From NCBI GenBank assembly GCA_049322755.1, contig JBMOQX010000052.1, positions 1-64,000 on the forward strand: a stretch of DNA of 64,000 bases, in the 5' to 3' direction. This document shows, piece after piece, positions 60,878 to 64,000 of this stretch. Below the pieces are notes generated by a model, which saw only the letters and a list, made by a program, of their open reading frames with translations, was not told the origin of the DNA and searched no databases. The stretch's first letter is position 1; each line of letters begins with the position of its first letter. Position numbers and translations under genes: made by a program. This DNA comes from DATIUV01 sp049322755. GTDB taxonomy: Bacteria; Pseudomonadota; Gammaproteobacteria; Burkholderiales; UBA6910.

Positions 60878-61552
60878 ATGCCCGCCATCGATCCTCTCCT
60901 ACAGCATCCCGCGCTCTGGCGCGGCGACGGCGCCGCGAGCACGGCACTGCCGGGGATTCCCAGCGGCTATGCCGCGCTGGACCGGGCGCTGCCCGGGGGC
61001 GGCTGGCCGCGCGGCGCCCTCACCGAGTTTCTTCTGCATGCCCGGGGCATCGGCGAGCTCACGCTGATTGTCCCGGCGCTCGCCCGGTTGTCCCGCGGCG
61101 GCGAGTTCGGCGCGTTCGTTTCTCCACCCCACCTCCCCTACGCGCCGGCCCTCGCCGCCCGGGGCATATCCCTCGCCTGTCTCACCGTCATCCGTCCGAA
61201 GACGCCGCTGGACGCGCTCTGGGCTGCCGAGCAATGCCTGCGCTCCGGCGCCTACGCCGCGGTGGTGGCGTGGCTCGGCGTCCACGACGAACGGCGGCTG
61301 CGGCGGCTGCAACTGGCCGCCGAGGAAGGCAAGTCCTGGGGCGCCCTGTTCAACGCCATCGCGCTCCCCGCCTCGCCCGCGCCGCTGCGGCTCGCCCTGC
61401 GTTCCCGCGACGGGCAGCTGGAGGTGGAGGTGCTCAAGCGCCGCGGCGGCTGGGTGGCGCCGATCCTTCTCGAGATCCACGATGCGCTGGACCGCGCTCC
61501 ATTTTCCGAGTCTTCCCCTGCAGGCCTGTTTCCGTGGGACGCTACCGCCTGA
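60878..61552 (+). CDS. imuA: ImuA, SOS mutagenesis accessory protein
   Basis: 224 residues, a RecA-like protein without a usable ATPase motif: IPSGYAALDRALPGGGWPRG near 27-46, then ALTEFLLHARGIGELTLIVP. Members bind RecA or ImuB and support translesion synthesis. The start has no strong ribosome binding site. Its 3' end overlaps imuB by 71 bases. Confidence 0.88.
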   Translation: MPAIDPLLQHPALWRGDGAASTALPGIPSGYAALDRALPGGGWPRGALTEFLLHARGIGELTLIVPALARLSRGGEFGAFVSPPHLPYAPALAARGISLACLTVIRPKTPLDALWAAEQCLRSGAYAAVVAWLGVHDERRLRRLQLAAEEGKSWGALFNAIALPASPAPLRLALRSRDGQLEVEVLKRRGGWVAPILLEIHDALDRAPFSESSPAGLFPWDATA

Positions 61553-62918
61553 GCCGGTGGCGATCGCCACGGTGGGCCGCCGGCCCACCGTGGTGGCGTG
61601 CTGTCCGCGCGCGCGGGCCCGCGGTGTCGCACCCGGCCTGACCGCTTCCGCCGCCCAGGCGCTGGTGCTGAACCTCGCCCTGTTCCCGCGCGACGAGGCC
61701 GCCGAGGGTACGACGCTGGAGGGTGTGGCCACCTGGGCGCAGCAGTTCACGCCCACCGCCTGCCTCGCGCTGCCGGACGTCGTGCTGCTGGAAACTGGCC
61801 GCAGCCTGCGCTTGTTCGGCGGCATGGAGCGCCTCGCGCAGCGGCTGCGCACAGGCATCCAGGAACTGGGGCTCGCCGCGACCGTCGCCGCCGCGCCTAC
61901 CGCCCTGGGCGCGGAACTGCTGGCCCGCGCCGGCCGGGATGCGCTGATCGCCGATGCCGGCGCGCTGCAGCCCGCGCTCGAACCGCTTCCGCTGGCGCTG
62001 CTGGATCTCGACGCCGCGACGCTCGACTCCCTCGCCGGCGTCGGCGCCGAAACACTGGGCGAGTGCCTGCGGCTGCCGCGCGACGGCCTCGCCCGCCGCT
62101 ACGGGCAGGCGCTCGCCGACGCCCTCGACCGCGCGCTGGGCCGGCTGCCCGATCCGCGGCGGCCGTTCGCGCCGCCGCGGTGGTTCGCCACCCGACTTGA
62201 GCTGCCGGCGCCGGTGGCCGATGCCGAAGCCCTCGCCTTCGGCCTGCGCCGCATGCTGGCCGAACTCTGCGGCTGGCTGGCCGGACGCGGCGAAGGCATC
62301 ACGCGCCTTCGGGTGATGCTGGAGCACGAACGGCAGCCGCCGTCGCACGTCGCGCTCAGGCTCTCCGTGCCCAATCGCGACAGCGCGTATCTCACGCGGC
62401 TCGCGCGCGAGCGGCTCGCCGCCACCGCGCTCGCGCAGCCGGTAAGCGCGATCGGCATCGCCGGCGAGGAGACCGCAGCGCTCGCCTCCGCCACCCACGG
62501 TCTGTTCGGCGACGCCGAGTGCGTCGCCGAGGACCGCGAGCTGCTGCTGGCGCGGCTGCGCGCGCGGCTCGGTGACGACGCGGTGACCTGGCTGGCGCCG
62601 TTTCCCGATCACCGTCCCGAGCGCGCCCACCGCGAAAGCGAAGCCGCTCCAGCCGGCGACATCGCCCTCGCCGCCGGCCGCCGGCCGCTGTGGCTGCTGC
62701 CGGCGCCGCAGCCTCTCGCCGGCCGTGACGGTGCGCCGCTGCTGGAGGCGCCGCTGGAACTGCTGGCAGGGCCCGAGCGCATCGAGTCCGGCTGGTGGGA
62801 CGGCGCCGACGTGGCGCGCGACTACTACGTTGCCCGCAACGGCCAGGGCGAGACGTTCTGGGTATTCCACGAGCGCCGCGCGCCGGCCGCGTGGTATCTG
62901 CACGGCATCTTCGCCTGA
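61482..62918 (+). CDS. imuB: ImuB, inactive Y-family polymerase homologue
   Basis: 478 residues from ATG at 61482 (MRWTALHFPSLPLQACFRG), the family start, lying 71 bases inside imuA; the open frame upstream of that is a shadow of imuA. Y-family-like fold with PDVVLLETGRSLRLFGGMER; ImuB proteins lack the polymerase acidic residues and act as a hub that brings the beta clamp, ImuA and DnaE2 together. A GRRPLWLLPAPQPLAGRDG segment lies near the C-terminal region. Confidence 0.9.
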   Translation: MRWTALHFPSLPLQACFRGTLPPEPVAIATVGRRPTVVACCPRARARGVAPGLTASAAQALVLNLALFPRDEAAEGTTLEGVATWAQQFTPTACLALPDVVLLETGRSLRLFGGMERLAQRLRTGIQELGLAATVAAAPTALGAELLARAGRDALIADAGALQPALEPLPLALLDLDAATLDSLAGVGAETLGECLRLPRDGLARRYGQALADALDRALGRLPDPRRPFAPPRWFATRLELPAPVADAEALAFGLRRMLAELCGWLAGRGEGITRLRVMLEHERQPPSHVALRLSVPNRDSAYLTRLARERLAATALAQPVSAIGIAGEETAALASATHGLFGDAECVAEDRELLLARLRARLGDDAVTWLAPFPDHRPERAHRESEAAPAGDIALAAGRRPLWLLPAPQPLAGRDGAPLLEAPLELLAGPERIESGWWDGADVARDYYVARNGQGETFWVFHERRAPAAWYLHGIFA

Positions 62919-62962
62919 GGTCCATCCCCAAGGACACAGAGTCAAGCGAGAGAACCACATCG

Positions 62963-64000
62963 ATGAACGCCATGCGCCCCGCCTACGCCGAACTGCATGC
63001 CATCAGCAACTTCACCTTCCTGCGCGGCGCGTCGCACCCGGAGGAGCTGGTGGAGCGGGCCCACGCGCTCGGCTACCGTGCGCTGGCGCTCACCGACGAG
63101 TGCTCGCTGGCCGGTGCGGTGCGCGCCCACGTCGCGGCCAGGAATGCAGGGTTGAAACTCCTCATCGGCGCCGAACTCAGGCTCGACGACAGCCTGCGCC
63201 TCGCGCTCATCGCCACCGGCCGCGACGGCTACGGCAACCTCTCGGCGCTCATCACCCGCGGCCGGCGCAACGCTGCCAAAGGTACCTACCGGCTCACGCG
63301 CGACGACCTCGGTGACGGCGTGCCGGGCTGCCTGGCGCTGTGGCTGCCGGGCACCCAGCCCGACGCGGCCGCCGCGCGCTGGGTGAAGGACGTGTTCGGC
63401 AGCCGCGCCTGGGCGGCGGCGGAAATCAACGCGGGGTCCGACGACCGGTCCTACTTCACGCAACTCACGGCGCTCACGCGGGCGAGCGGCCTGCCCATGG
63501 TGGCCGCCGGCGACGTGCACATGCACGTGCGCGGGCGCCGCGCGCTGCAGGACACGCTCACCGCGATCCGCGAGAAATGCACGCTGGCGCAGGCTGGCCA
63601 CCGCCTGCATCCCAACGGCGAGCGCCACCTGCGGCCGATCGAGCGGCTTTCGCAGCTCTACCCGCCGGAACTGCTGCTGGAGACGCTGGCCTGCGCCGAG
63701 CGCTGCACCTTCTCCCTCGACAGCCTGCGCTACGAGTACCCGCGGGAACTGACGCCGCCGGGCGCGACGCCCGCCTCGCACCTGCGCGCGCTCACCGAGG
63801 AAGGCCTGCAGCGGCGCTTTCCCGCCGGCGTGCCGCTCCGGGTGCGGCGCCTGGTGGAGCACGAGCTCGCGCTCATCGCCGAGCTCGAATACGAGGCCTA
63901 TTTCCTCACCGTCCACGACATCGTGCGCTTCGCCAGGAGCCGCGGCATCCTCTGCCAAGGCCGCGGCTCGGCGGCCAATTCGGCGGTGTGCTATGCGCTC
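62963..64000 (+). CDS. dnaE2: Error-prone DNA polymerase DnaE2 (ImuC), 3' end outside window
   Basis: 346 codons are visible from ATG at 62963 before the window ends; the normal length is about 1030-1080. The PHP domain begins YAELHAISNFTFLRGASHPE, continues with GYRALALTDECSLAGAVRAH and AAGDVHMHVRGRRALQDTL, and the frame ends in the palm entry CQGRGSAANSAVCYAL. It performs mutagenic lesion bypass with ImuA and ImuB in the SOS response. 44 bases separate it from imuB. Confidence 0.93.
   Translation, partial: MNAMRPAYAELHAISNFTFLRGASHPEELVERAHALGYRALALTDECSLAGAVRAHVAARNAGLKLLIGAELRLDDSLRLALIATGRDGYGNLSALITRGRRNAAKGTYRLTRDDLGDGVPGCLALWLPGTQPDAAAARWVKDVFGSRAWAAAEINAGSDDRSYFTQLTALTRASGLPMVAAGDVHMHVRGRRALQDTLTAIREKCTLAQAGHRLHPNGERHLRPIERLSQLYPPELLLETLACAERCTFSLDSLRYEYPRELTPPGATPASHLRALTEEGLQRRFPAGVPLRVRRLVEHELALIAELEYEAYFLTVHDIVRFARSRGILCQGRGSAANSAVCYAL

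Overview
The window reads as a high-GC chromosome segment of a Gram-negative proteobacterium, most likely a betaproteobacterium of the Rhodocyclales/Nitrosomonadales kind. The support is gene content and order: argD-argF-argG with yajQ, rpsT opposite murJ, ribF-ileS-lspA-fkpB-ispH followed by a type IV minor-pilin cluster, a cysB/cysI/cysH/cysD/cysN/cobA sulfate assimilation block, and a lexA-imuA-imuB-dnaE2 SOS mutagenesis cassette. Genus cannot be fixed from sequence alone.

Layout. 1-121: end of an IS5-family insertion sequence. 122-2440: retropepsin-like protease, glutamine amidotransferase-like protein and a voltage-gated sodium channel. 2411-6709: leftward arginine biosynthesis genes (argD, argF, argG) and yajQ, with two copies of a long palindromic repeat, a short remnant that looks like ppnP, and a perfect 24-bp terminator/attenuator hairpin before argD. 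6780-13213: basic amino acid decarboxylase, NfeD protease plus slipin pair, rpsT and murJ. 13265-20984: an amber-interrupted lipoprotein gene, cysB, and a tightly overlapping rightward sulfate assimilation and siroheme operon. 21315-27052: ribF-ileS-lspA-fkpB-ispH. 27116-34744: leftward pilE-fimT-pilV-pilW-pilX-pilY1 operon. 35183-35611: a cysteine-free Fur-family regulator, apparently leaderless.

35701-55907 is a mobile genomic island of about 20.2 kb in tRNA-Thr(CGT). It is bounded by a 47-bp direct repeat of the tRNA 3' end, carries a P4-type tyrosine integrase, and has matching paired 10-bp repeats (CTGGGTAGAC) near both ends that look like integrase arm sites. Cargo: an ArdC-like antirestriction protein; a regulator with a perfect 22-bp operator and its conserved unknown partner; three unknown genes; a leftward five-gene operon hsdM-hsdS-hsdR-metallopeptidase-(GATase-like/HEPN); a terminase-small-subunit-like gene; and an AlpA/primase/RepA-helicase replication module. 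The type I restriction operon with its metallopeptidase and HEPN ribonuclease-like tail is the best candidate for an undescribed combined defence system.

56270-64000 returns to core sequence: a TrpB2-type tryptophan synthase beta chain, a degraded PAS-EAL gene, a small unknown gene, an intergenic cluster of three DnaA boxes, and the SOS-regulated lexA/imuA/imuB/dnaE2 cassette, cut by the window end inside dnaE2.
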